DNA from: an uncultured Bacteroidales bacterium
GTDB taxonomy: Bacteria; Bacteroidota; Bacteroidia; Bacteroidales; Paludibacteraceae
NCBI GenBank assembly: GCA_902782665.1
Contig: CACZOA010000029.1
Location: forward strand, 1-40,535
DNA length: 40,535 nucleotides
Direction: 5' to 3'
Position 1 is the stretch's first letter; every line of letters starts with the position of its first letter. This document shows, in pieces, positions 1 to 8,178 of the stretch. A program made the position numbers and the translations under genes. The notes below the pieces were generated by a model that made no database searches, was not told the origin of the DNA, and saw nothing but the letters and a program-made list of their open reading frames with translations.

Positions 1-69
1 AACCCCCGGTACCCTTACGAGTACACCGGTTTTCAAGACCGGCTCATTCGACCACTCTGACATCTCTCC
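1..69 (-). tRNA. tRNA-Ser (anticodon TGA), 3' end cut off by window edge
   Basis: The reverse strand begins GGAGAGATGTCAGAGTGG and shows a serine-type D arm, an anticodon stem GCCGG/CCGGT around a loop carrying TGA, and the start of the long variable arm (TACTCGTAAGGGTA). The T arm and the 3' acceptor strand lie outside the window, so the gene is incomplete here. It lies 20 bases downstream of tRNA-Lys on the same strand and is probably co-transcribed with it. Confidence 0.9.
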
Positions 70-89
70 AAGACTTTCGTCCCTTTTAG

Positions 90-162
90 TGAACCGGGTG
101 GGGGTCGAACCCACGACCCACAGATTAAGAGTCTGTTGCTCTACCAACTGAGCTACCGATCC
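90..162 (-). tRNA. tRNA-Lys (anticodon CTT)
   Basis: This is a complete 73-base cloverleaf on the minus strand. The acceptor strands are GGATCGG and CCGGTTC, the anticodon stem ACAGA/TCTGT encloses the loop CTCTTAA (anticodon CTT), and the T loop is TTCGACC. The discriminator is A and CCA is not encoded. A promoter lies just upstream (196-226). Confidence 0.95.
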
Positions 163-195
163 ATTGTTTTTTTTGGCCGTTTTTCAAAAACGATG

Positions 196-226
196 CAAAG
201 GTACGGCTTTTTTTGATATTTGCAAA
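196..226 (-). promoter_or_regulatory. Bacteroidota-type promoter for tRNA-Lys/tRNA-Ser
   Basis: On the minus strand a TTTG (-33, at 223-226) is followed after 19 bases by TACCTTTG (-7, at 196-203). This matches the known primary sigma consensus of Bacteroidota (TTTG, then TAnnTTTG). Initiation would fall about 25-30 bases upstream of the tRNA-Lys 5' end. Confidence 0.75.
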
Positions 227-393
227 TGTTTTCGTGGTTTTTATGAAATTATTGTGATTTTCTTTTGCTGACGTATAATCGTACATGTATAAAACCATGG
301 CTATTCTGCCAAAATGTCGCATAATAAGCCAAAAAGGACATGTAAAATGGACTTTCTGTCATGTTTGCAATTATTTTCTTCTTATTTTTTATG

Positions 394-410
394 CTGGCAC
401 GCATTTTGAA
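394..410 (+). promoter_or_regulatory. Possible sigma-54 (-24/-12) promoter for clpB
   Basis: The sequence CTGGCACGCATTTTGAA matches the sigma-54 consensus YTGGCACGNNNNTTGCW except for one base: the C of the -12 GC is A. No TAnnTTTG box is visible between the tRNAs and clpB, unlike most other genes in the window. Initiation would give a leader of about 40 bases. This is inference from motif shape only; use of RpoN here is not shown. Confidence 0.35.
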
Positions 411-459
411 CATTCTCTGGTGTAACGATATTAATGTATAACTCTAAAAACTGACGATT

Positions 460-3045
460 ATGGATTTTAAGAATTTCACATTAAAAGCACAAGAAGTCGT
501 TAAGGAATCTATTAAAATAGTGCAAATCTCCGGTCAACAGGTTATTGAACCGGAACATATATTCAAGGCGGCTCTCAAAGTGAGCGATAATATTGTAAAC
601 TTCCTGATGAGTAAAACCGGAGCTAATGCTAAAAATATTGCGTTGGCTATAGATAGAATGGTGGATCAGGGACCAAAAGTCAGAGGCGGTGAACCATATT
701 TCAGCCACATGACTAATGAAATGCTGTTGAAGGCGGAAACTTTGAGCCGTGAGGCTGGCGATGATTTCGTCACTGTGGAATATATGATCCTTGGTTTGCT
801 AAACACTGATTGTGCTGCGGCGATTGTGTTGAAGAAATTCGGCATGACTGCTGAAGACACTGCAAAGGCAATTAAGGAATTGAGAAAAGGAAATAGTGTA
901 AAATCAGACAGCGCGGAGGAATCATACCAGGCTCTTGAAAGATTCGCAATAAATTTGAATGAGCGTGCGCGTTCAGGTAAACTTGATCCGGTGATTGGCC
1001 GTGATGAAGAGATCCGACGTGTGCTTCAGATTCTTTCACGTCGTACTAAAAACAATCCTATCCTTATCGGTGAGCCAGGTACAGGTAAGACAGCGATAGC
1101 TGAGGGTCTTGCTCACAGAATAGTGCGTGGTGATGTGCCTGAAAATCTAAAGACAAAGCAATTGTATTCATTGGATATGGGTGCTCTTGTCGCAGGTGCT
1201 AAATATAAAGGAGAGTTTGAGGAACGTTTGAAATCGGTGGTCAATGAGGTATCGAAATCAGACGGTGAGATCATCCTGTTCATTGATGAGATACATACTC
1301 TGGTAGGTGCAGGTAAGGGAGACGGTGCTATGGATGCCGCAAATATTTTGAAACCAGCTCTTGCCCGTGGTGAGTTGAGATCTATCGGTGCGACTACACT
1401 TGATGAATATCAGAAATATTTCGAACAGGATAAGGCTCTTGAACGTCGTTTCCAGAAGGTTATGGTTGAGGAGCCAGACAAGGAGAGCACAATCTCTATC
1501 CTTCGTGGATTGAAAGAGAAATATGAGACTCACCACAAGGTGCGTATCAAGGATGATGCCATCATCGCCGCTGTTGAACTTTCTAGCCGATATATCACAG
1601 ACCGTTTCTTGCCAGATAAGGCGATCGACTTGATAGATGAGGCTGCCTCACGTCTACGTATACAGATTGATTCTGTGCCTGAGGCTCTTGATACTTTGCA
1701 GCGTGACATCATGCAGCTTGAGATTGAGCGTGAGGCAATCAAGAGAGAGAACGATGAGAAGAAACTTGCCGCTTTGAACGCTGAAATTGCAGAGAAGAGA
1801 GATGAATGTTCGGCAATGAAGGCTAAATGGGGAAGCGAGAAGGAACTTGTCAACCAGGTACAGGCGGAGAAGGCTAAAATCGAGGATTATAAATTCAAAG
1901 CGGAGAAGGCTGAGCGAGAGGGTGATTATGCTCTTGTGGCTGAACTTCGTTATGGTAAGATAAAAGACTCAGAGGAGGCTATTAAATCGTTGGAGAAGCA
2001 ACTTGAGGACAACGGTATGGGCCGAATGATTAAAGAGGAGGTCGACGAGGATGATATCGCATTCATCGTAAGCCGTTGGACGGGAATTCCAGTGACGAAG
2101 ATGCGTCAGAGTGAACGTGAGAAACTTCTTCATTTGGAGGAAGAGTTGCACAAGAGAATTGTAGGTCAGGATGATGCGATCGCTGCTATTTCAGATGCGG
2201 TGCGTCGTTCACGTGCTGGATTGTCTGATCCAAAGAGACCTATCGGTTCATTCTTGTTCCTTGGCACAACCGGTGTCGGTAAGACGGAGTTGAGTAAGGC
2301 GTTGGCTGAGTTCTTGTTCGACGACGAGACTATGATGACACGTATCGATATGAGTGAGTATCAGGAGAAACATTCTGTCTCACGTCTAGTCGGAGCGCCT
2401 CCGGGATACGTAGGATACGATGAGGGTGGTCAGTTGACAGAGGCTGTACGTCGTAAACCATACAGCGTAGTCTTGTTTGATGAGATTGAGAAAGCCCATC
2501 CGGACACATTCAATATCTTGCTTCAGGTGTTGGATGACGGACGATTGACTGACAACAAGGGTCGTGTCGTCGACTTCAAGAACACTATCATCATCATGAC
2601 TTCTAATATGGGTTCACACGAGATCCGTGAGAAGTTTGAGAAGATGACTCCAGAAAATAAAGAGCAGACTGTAGAATCGGCAAAGAACGCTGTAATGGAT
2701 ATGTTGAAAGTGACAATCCGACCAGAGTTCTTGAACCGTATCGATGAGATTGTGATGTTCACTCCACTTAACAAGGATGAGATTGGCAAGATCGTAGGAT
2801 TGCATGTTGCAAAAATCAAGAAGATGCTTGCCGACGTGGATGTTGATATACAGCTTACTCAAAAAGCTATGGACTTCATCACAACTGAGGGCTACGATCC
2901 TGAGTTCGGAGCACGTCCGGTGAAGAGAGTTTTGCAGCGTTACCTACTTAATGAATTGTCAAAGAAATTGTTGGCAGGTAGCGTAAACAAGGAGAAACCT
3001 ATCATCGTTGACGCAAACGACGAAGGCTTGGTATTTGAAAATTAA
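460..3045 (+). CDS. clpB: ATP-dependent disaggregase chaperone ClpB
   Basis: This 861-residue protein is full length for ClpB, the cytoplasmic hexameric AAA+ machine that pulls proteins out of aggregates together with DnaK. The order is an N-terminal Clp repeat domain (about 1-145), a first AAA+ module with Walker A GEPGTGKT (204-211) and Walker B LFIDEIH, a coiled-coil middle domain rich in Glu/Lys (about 400-530), and a second AAA+ module with Walker A GTTGVGKT (602-609) and the ClpB signature [13 protein letters not shown]. The middle domain separates it from ClpA and ClpC. The gene stands alone: tRNAs lie upstream on the other strand and a strong terminator follows. No CIRCE heat-shock operator is visible; the upstream region instead has a sigma-54-like element. 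Confidence 0.98.
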   Translation: MDFKNFTLKAQEVVKESIKIVQISGQQVIEPEHIFKAALKVSDNIVNFLMSKTGANAKNIALAIDRMVDQGPKVRGGEPYFSHMTNEMLLKAETLSREAGDDFVTVEYMILGLLNTDCAAAIVLKKFGMTAEDTAKAIKELRKGNSVKSDSAEESYQALERFAINLNERARSGKLDPVIGRDEEIRRVLQILSRRTKNNPILIGEPGTGKTAIAEGLAHRIVRGDVPENLKTKQLYSLDMGALVAGAKYKGEFEERLKSVVNEVSKSDGEIILFIDEIHTLVGAGKGDGAMDAANILKPALARGELRSIGATTLDEYQKYFEQDKALERRFQKVMVEEPDKESTISILRGLKEKYETHHKVRIKDDAIIAAVELSSRYITDRFLPDKAIDLIDEAASRLRIQIDSVPEALDTLQRDIMQLEIEREAIKRENDEKKLAALNAEIAEKRDECSAMKAKWGSEKELVNQVQAEKAKIEDYKFKAEKAEREGDYALVAELRYGKIKDSEEAIKSLEKQLEDNGMGRMIKEEVDEDDIAFIVSRWTGIPVTKMRQSEREKLLHLEEELHKRIVGQDDAIAAISDAVRRSRAGLSDPKRPIGSFLFLGTTGVGKTELSKALAEFLFDDETMMTRIDMSEYQEKHSVSRLVGAPPGYVGYDEGGQLTEAVRRKPYSVVLFDEIEKAHPDTFNILLQVLDDGRLTDNKGRVVDFKNTIIIMTSNMGSHEIREKFEKMTPENKEQTVESAKNAVMDMLKVTIRPEFLNRIDEIVMFTPLNKDEIGKIVGLHVAKIKKMLADVDVDIQLTQKAMDFITTEGYDPEFGARPVKRVLQRYLLNELSKKLLAGSVNKEKPIIVDANDEGLVFEN

Positions 3046-3114
3046 TGATCGACGAAGACGCGTGGATTAAAACAACGTTATTCGCCATCAAAACAATTGG
3101 TATTTAAGGTTGAG

Positions 3115-3149
3115 AAGGCTGGATCCAGTGGTTGGATTCAGCCTTTTTT
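3115..3149 (+). terminator. Intrinsic terminator of clpB
   Basis: A 13-pair stem (arms 3115-3127 and 3133-3145, one G-U pair, loop GTGGT) runs into a run of T to 3149. It sits 70 bases after the clpB stop codon. Confidence 0.9.
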
Positions 3150-3252
3150 GTTGGAAACAATTCAAATTGTCCATCAAACAGACACTATTTTGCAATAAAT
3201 TCAATGTCTTTTCACGTCGAAACATATCAAATATCAATCTTTCAGGGTAAGA

Positions 3253-3283
3253 TTTGGTAGCAAATGTTTTTATCGTAACTTTG
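3253..3283 (+). promoter_or_regulatory. Promoter for the YitT-family gene
   Basis: TTTG at 3253-3256 and TAACTTTG at 3276-3283 are separated by 19 bases, the Bacteroidota -33/-7 arrangement. The -7 box ends 20 bases before the start codon. Confidence 0.75.
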
Positions 3284-3303
3284 TATACCTTTATTTAATA
3301 AGC

Positions 3304-4173
3304 ATGGAAACAAAAATATTCGATTTGAAGAAGGATTCAAAAAGGATTCTTTTCATCATTATAGCTGCCCTTCTAATGGCGGTAAACATCAAGACATTTG
3401 TGCAGGCAGGCAATCTTCTGCCTGGCGGAGCTACTGGTCTGACTCTCCTTATACAACGTATATTCAAACTCTTTTTTGATCTGGACATACCTTATTCTCC
3501 AATCAACATCCTGTTGAATGCCGTCCCTGCATTTATCGGATTCAAGTTTATCGGAAAGAAGTTCACAATATACTCATGTCTGATGATCCTGCTTGTCGGC
3601 TTATTCGCAGATATGATTCCAGCTTATACAATAACGGATGATGTTTTGCTTGTCTCAATCTTCGGTGGTATCATCAATGGTGTTGCCATCAGTATTTGTC
3701 TGTCGGTCGAGTCGACGTCGGGTGGTACAGATTTCATTGCCATCTACATGTCTGAAAAGAAACATGTGGATTCTTGGAATTTTGTACTTGGTATCAACGC
3801 TGTCATCCTCTCTGTCGCCGGACTTCTCTTCGGATGGGATAAGGCTCTCTATTCCATCATTTTCCAATATGCGTCCACTCAGATGATACACATACTTTTT
3901 CAGCATTATCAGAAAGAGACATTGCTTATTGTCACTAAACAGCCTGAACTAGTGTGTGGAATTATCGATTCTATGTGCCATCATGGAGCCACGATTATCA
4001 AAGCGGAAGGATCACATGAACATAAAGAGACTTCCATTGTATACTCTGTAGTCGGTAAAGATCAATATATTTCCATTGTCAGAGCCATAAAGAGAGAGGA
4101 CCCCAATGCTTTTATCAATACAATAGATACGGAAAGCCTTACAGGTAGATTCTTTCAAAAGAAGACGGAATGA
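3304..4173 (+). CDS. YitT family membrane protein with C-terminal DUF2179 domain
   Basis: This 289-residue inner-membrane protein has five or six hydrophobic segments between about residues 15 and 195 (for example around 15-35, 60-80, 88-105, 115-135, 155-175). A soluble ferredoxin-like DUF2179 domain follows at the C terminus (about 200-280). The motif PGGATGLTLL after the first membrane segment is typical of the YitT/YpjC/DUF161 family. Substrates of the family are not established, so transport is only a guess. The gene is monocistronic, with its own promoter 20 bases upstream. Start chosen: ATG directly before the first basic/hydrophobic segment. Confidence 0.9.
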   Translation: METKIFDLKKDSKRILFIIIAALLMAVNIKTFVQAGNLLPGGATGLTLLIQRIFKLFFDLDIPYSPINILLNAVPAFIGFKFIGKKFTIYSCLMILLVGLFADMIPAYTITDDVLLVSIFGGIINGVAISICLSVESTSGGTDFIAIYMSEKKHVDSWNFVLGINAVILSVAGLLFGWDKALYSIIFQYASTQMIHILFQHYQKETLLIVTKQPELVCGIIDSMCHHGATIIKAEGSHEHKETSIVYSVVGKDQYISIVRAIKREDPNAFINTIDTESLTGRFFQKKTE

Positions 4174-4237
4174 TAAATTCTAAAATAATATAGAATAAGT
4201 TTTGCGACGTCGCCATTCAAAATCATCTAATTTTTCT

Positions 4238-4245
4238 TAACTTTG
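4238..4245 (+). promoter_or_regulatory. -7 box (TAACTTTG) upstream of malQ
   Basis: TAACTTTG matches the Bacteroidota -7 consensus 38 bases before the malQ start. No TTTG is present at the expected -33 position, so the promoter is only half supported. A good purine-rich ribosome site (GAAAGGAGAG) precedes the ATG. Confidence 0.5.
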
Positions 4246-4283
4246 GCATATACTATATATTCAAAAGCGAAAGGAGAGATATT

Positions 4284-6938
4284 ATGTCGCAAATAACATT
4301 CATATTGAAAGCAGACGGCATTATAGCCGACCAGATATATATTGTTGGAGCCTGCAACGAACTTGGCTTCACAGAGGAGAATGCACTTCCTATGATGGAG
4401 ACTTCGGAAGGATGGGTGTTAACTATTAATGTCAGCCGAAGTAATATCCGATATTCATACTTCTATAAAATCGGAGAGGTGACTCGTCAGGAACCATGGA
4501 TGTCGAGGAAGATTGAGATAACAATAAAGCAGAATATAAAAGTAGCTGTGGTTGATAGATATGGTGTGACTGATTACTCTAAAAACATCTTGAATACCAA
4601 AGTGTTTACAGAGGCTGTCTGCCATCATTCCACAAACTTTGAAATGCCAAAGAAAAGTCTGCCTGCTATCTTTTCTGTCACAATGCCAAACCTACTCACC
4701 GAACATGAATTATGTTTGATTGGCGACCAAAGCCAATGGGGAAAATGGAAGGAAGACGAAGCAATGGAACTTTCTTGTGCTGGAGCTCCATATATGTGGT
4801 GTGTGGCAGAGGGTAGCAAATTAAAGAAAACGGCTGAATACAAATATGTCATAAGAGATAAAAAGACAAAAGCTATACTCGCTTGGGAAGACGGCGATAA
4901 TCGTAGATTCAAACTGCCTAAGGGAAGCTATTCTCTTGTGATTGTAAACGATGGCGTACCTAATTTCCATTTGCCAGAGTTCAAGGGTGCAGGTGTGGCA
5001 ATACCTGTGTTCTCTTTGCGAACCAAAAAGAGTTTTGGATGCGGTGAGTTCGCTGATTTAAAACCGTTTGCCGACCTTGCCAAGGCTATGGGTTTACGTA
5101 TCATACAAACATTGCCTATAAACGACACAACAAGCCTGCATACTTGGAAAGATTCTTATCCGTACAGTGCGATTTCCACATTCGCCCTTCATCCGATGTA
5201 TATCTCAATAGAAGAGTGTGGGGAAGTGCCAAACAAGTACGACTATGACAAGATGCGTAATGAACTCAATTCCCTCGAAACTGTCGACTATGAGAAGGTG
5301 ATGGAGTGGAAGATGAGCATTCTTCAGACAATGTTTGAAAGAGACAAAGAAGAGGTGCTTAATAGTAAAGAGTTCAAGGCTTTCTATGATGCCAACATGC
5401 ATTGGCTTCGCCCTTATGCCGCATTCTCATACTTGCGAGACAAATTTGGAACGTGTGAGACTGCCCAATGGGGTGATTACGCCAACTATACAGACGGAAA
5501 AATGTCCGCACTTTGCGATTCTCAGAGTGTGGCATATCCAAAAATAACATTCTATTATTATCTGCAATTCCATTTGGATCGTCAGTTGAAAAAGGCGGTT
5601 GCATACTGTCATCGTATCGGAATCGCTTTGAAGGGAGATATTCCGATCGGAATGGATTTGAACAGTGTAGACGTGTGGCAATATCCAAAATTGTTCGACT
5701 GCAACGGAAGTGCGGGTGCTCCGCCAGACGATTTCTCTATCTATGGTCAGAACTGGGGATTCCCAATCTACAATTGGAAGGAGATGCAGAAAGACGATTA
5801 TTCATGGTGGAGAGCACGATTCAACAAAATGTCTGACTATTTCGACGCATACAGAATCGACCATATTCTCGGATTCTTCCGCATATTCCGTATCCCTAAG
5901 GATTGTGTTTGGGGTCTGTTAGGTCAGTTCGCTCCTGCGTTGCCAATGACAAAAGAAGAGATAGAGTCGTTTGGAATAGAATTTGATGAAGAAAAGTACT
6001 GTGAACCGAATACAGACGATGAAATCCTACGTCGATTGTTTGATGGAGACGAATTGCTCGTTAAACAAAAATATCTGGTGTCAGTCGACGGTAAATACAA
6101 GTTGCGTAAGGAATTGGATACACAACGCAAGATAAAAGCGTTACTTCCATACAGCACTAATGCCGAAAAGAAGATACGTGATGGATTGATGAGCCTATTA
6201 TGCCAAGTACTGTTTGTGCGTGATTATCAAGATCCTACGAAATATCATCCTCGTATCACTGTGCAGAACAGCGAAGCGTATGCAATGCTGGACCCTCATA
6301 TGCGAGACAAAATAAACCGACTGTACAACTATTTCTATTTTGAGCGTCACAACTCATTCTGGGCAGAGCAGGCGATGGAGAAACTTCCGACATTGGTCCA
6401 CAGCACAACGATGATGTGTTGCGGAGAAGATCTTGGTATGGTGCCAGCTTGTGTGCCAGAGGTTATGGACAAGTTGGGAATCCTTTCATTGGAGATCCAA
6501 CGTATGCCGAAGGAATTCAATGTGGAGTTCGGCCATTTAGAGAAAACTCCTTATCGAAGCGTTTGCACTACGTCTACTCATGACATGAGCACTATGCGAG
6601 CATGGTGGGAGGAAGACAAAGAAAAGACTCAGAGATTTTTCAATAATTATCTGCATGAATATGGAGATGCCCCATTGTTCTGTGAGCCATGGGTGTGCGA
6701 GAAGATCATCGCTTCGCATCTTGAATCTCCGGCAATGTGGGTGATCCTACCTCTTCAGGATTGGATGGCTCTGGATGGTAATGTCCGTTGGGAGAAAACA
6801 TTCAAGGAAAGAATCAATGATCCTGGAAATCCTGACAATTATTGGTGTTATCGTATGCACAAAACAGTGGAGGAACTAAGCAAGGACAAATTCCTTTGCG
6901 ATAAGATAGCCAAGTTGAATAAGAAATACGGAAGATAA
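4284..6938 (+). CDS. malQ: 4-alpha-glucanotransferase (GH77) with two N-terminal starch-binding domains
   Basis: Amylomaltase moves alpha-1,4-glucan segments between maltodextrins in the cytoplasm. The 884-residue protein is much longer than the roughly 500-700 residues of simple MalQ. Residues about 1-110 and 120-235 look like two CBM20-type starch-binding domains, followed by the GH77 barrel starting near 245 (VFSLRTKKSFGCGEF). Catalytic residues are visible: nucleophile Asp526 in YRIDHILGFF, acid/base Glu715 in CGEDLG, and Asp767 in STHDMSTMR. There is extra sequence inside the barrel around 580-660. This layout (tandem CBM20 plus interrupted GH77) is that of plant cytosolic DPE2 and of many Bacteroidota enzymes, so the acceptor may be a larger glycan than maltose. 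No other glycogen genes are adjacent. Confidence 0.95.
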   Translation: MSQITFILKADGIIADQIYIVGACNELGFTEENALPMMETSEGWVLTINVSRSNIRYSYFYKIGEVTRQEPWMSRKIEITIKQNIKVAVVDRYGVTDYSKNILNTKVFTEAVCHHSTNFEMPKKSLPAIFSVTMPNLLTEHELCLIGDQSQWGKWKEDEAMELSCAGAPYMWCVAEGSKLKKTAEYKYVIRDKKTKAILAWEDGDNRRFKLPKGSYSLVIVNDGVPNFHLPEFKGAGVAIPVFSLRTKKSFGCGEFADLKPFADLAKAMGLRIIQTLPINDTTSLHTWKDSYPYSAISTFALHPMYISIEECGEVPNKYDYDKMRNELNSLETVDYEKVMEWKMSILQTMFERDKEEVLNSKEFKAFYDANMHWLRPYAAFSYLRDKFGTCETAQWGDYANYTDGKMSALCDSQSVAYPKITFYYYLQFHLDRQLKKAVAYCHRIGIALKGDIPIGMDLNSVDVWQYPKLFDCNGSAGAPPDDFSIYGQNWGFPIYNWKEMQKDDYSWWRARFNKMSDYFDAYRIDHILGFFRIFRIPKDCVWGLLGQFAPALPMTKEEIESFGIEFDEEKYCEPNTDDEILRRLFDGDELLVKQKYLVSVDGKYKLRKELDTQRKIKALLPYSTNAEKKIRDGLMSLLCQVLFVRDYQDPTKYHPRITVQNSEAYAMLDPHMRDKINRLYNYFYFERHNSFWAEQAMEKLPTLVHSTTMMCCGEDLGMVPACVPEVMDKLGILSLEIQRMPKEFNVEFGHLEKTPYRSVCTTSTHDMSTMRAWWEEDKEKTQRFFNNYLHEYGDAPLFCEPWVCEKIIASHLESPAMWVILPLQDWMALDGNVRWEKTFKERINDPGNPDNYWCYRMHKTVEELSKDKFLCDKIAKLNKKYGR

Positions 6939-6968
6939 GAATAAATGCTTGGTTATAAAGATAAATTG

Positions 6969-6996
6969 AAGGAGACGCGATTAATCACGTCTCCTT
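6969..6996 (+). terminator. Terminator between convergent malQ and DUF445 gene
   Basis: A stem of GGAGACG (6971-6977) and CGTCTCC (6988-6994), extended by AA/TT, has short T-rich flanks on both strands. It can therefore serve both malQ (plus) and the DUF445 gene (minus), whose stop codon is at 7027. It belongs to the GAGACG palindrome group seen elsewhere in the window. Confidence 0.7.
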
Positions 6997-7026
6997 TCAT
7001 ATTTTCCTTTTCGTAATTTACCAACG

Positions 7027-7956
7027 TCAAATCATAAAAAATATATTTGCCACTCCAATAATGGCACCAAGCAATCCGCCCAGCCAAACAAGCATATACA
7101 ACTCATTGTTTGCCACATCAAGCACAAGCTTTTCCACCGTCGGCATATCCATACTTTGGATTTTATCCTCGACAATCTTGCTTATGTCGACAGTCCGTAG
7201 CAAACGTGGTAATTCCGTCTTCACTTTTTCTGAATAAAGTTTTACAACATCTTGTTTTAACGATTTTATCCTTTCCTCAGACACGTTTGCAGTCCAGGAT
7301 GCGACGGTGCCATTGGCAAAGCGGTTGATTTCGTCGTCTACAATAGAGAGAATCATTTTTCTCCCGTCTCCACGCATTACATCATTGATCAGATTTGCCA
7401 ATTTCGGAGTGATTTTGTCTTTTATAGAGTCTGCCAACGCATTTTTAGCGAGCAATCCCATGAACCCATCGCCAATTCTTTCGTCAAAAGCAGACATGGC
7501 GGAAGTGGCGATTGTCTGGCCTATTTTTTCATCAGACACAATCCCGTCTATTTTTTTCACAAGATTGTCATTAACTCTTTTGATTAGATTTTCCACTCTT
7601 TCCTCTCCAGCATAATTGCTGAAAAAAGAGCGGAGAGAATTTTCATTTGTTTGCAGAGAACGGATGATCTCGTCTGTTTTGGATTCCAGTTTTCCGATTG
7701 TCTCATCAGACAAAAGCATTTTTGAGATGCCGTCAGCATCCACGAGATTGTCGCTCACAACTCTGCCAATCGCTTTTGCAAGATCGTTCTGACGCTTTGG
7801 AATGATTCCAGGAGTAAATGGAATGGTGAATCCAAATAATCGTTTTTCTGTGTATGGGCGAAACATCATTTTGATAGCGATATAATTGGTGAAAGCACCG
7901 ATTATACCTCCTAGAGCAACTGGAACTAATAGCCTGATGATATCAAATATTTCCAT
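7027..7956 (-). CDS. DUF445 family (YheB-like) membrane protein
   Basis: This 309-residue protein belongs to the DUF445 family. It has an N-terminal membrane segment (about 5-28), the conserved block FTPGIIPKRQNDLAKAIG, a long amphipathic helical middle (about 70-280) and a C-terminal membrane helix ending in FFMI. The soluble part lies between two membrane anchors. In Bacillus YheB is linked to spores, but the general function is unknown. An in-frame TTG two codons upstream (7962) could also start translation; the ATG at 7956 is preferred. It converges with malQ and has no partner gene. Confidence 0.85.
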   Translation of the reverse strand: MEIFDIIRLLVPVALGGIIGAFTNYIAIKMMFRPYTEKRLFGFTIPFTPGIIPKRQNDLAKAIGRVVSDNLVDADGISKMLLSDETIGKLESKTDEIIRSLQTNENSLRSFFSNYAGEERVENLIKRVNDNLVKKIDGIVSDEKIGQTIATSAMSAFDERIGDGFMGLLAKNALADSIKDKITPKLANLINDVMRGDGRKMILSIVDDEINRFANGTVASWTANVSEERIKSLKQDVVKLYSEKVKTELPRLLRTVDISKIVEDKIQSMDMPTVEKLVLDVANNELYMLVWLGGLLGAIIGVANIFFMI

Positions 7957-8126
7957 ATCCAATCAAATTTCTTGCGAAAGTACAATTTAATGGCAAGTTT
8001 TCATCAAAAAACGGTTAAGATCATCATATTACATTAATTATGACGGCTTTTTTCGTATTTAGCATACGTAAGGGGAGATATACTTGTGCATTTTTCAACA
8101 ATAGAACTACAATGAAAAATCAATCT

Positions 8127-8157
8127 TTTGTAGTTTGAAGAAAAAAAATTAATTTTG
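8127..8157 (+). promoter_or_regulatory. Promoter of the polysaccharide export pair
   Basis: TTTG (8127-8130) and TAATTTTG (8150-8157) are 19 bases apart. The -7 box ends 21 bases before the start codon of the exporter gene. No ribosome-binding purine run is obvious, which is usual in Bacteroidota. Confidence 0.75.
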
Positions 8158-8178
8158 CATTAAGAGAAATACTGTAAT

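Noticed and set aside
163-459. CIRCE-type heat-shock operator before clpB
   Set aside because: I looked for TTAGCACTC-N9-GAGTGCTAA and found nothing similar.
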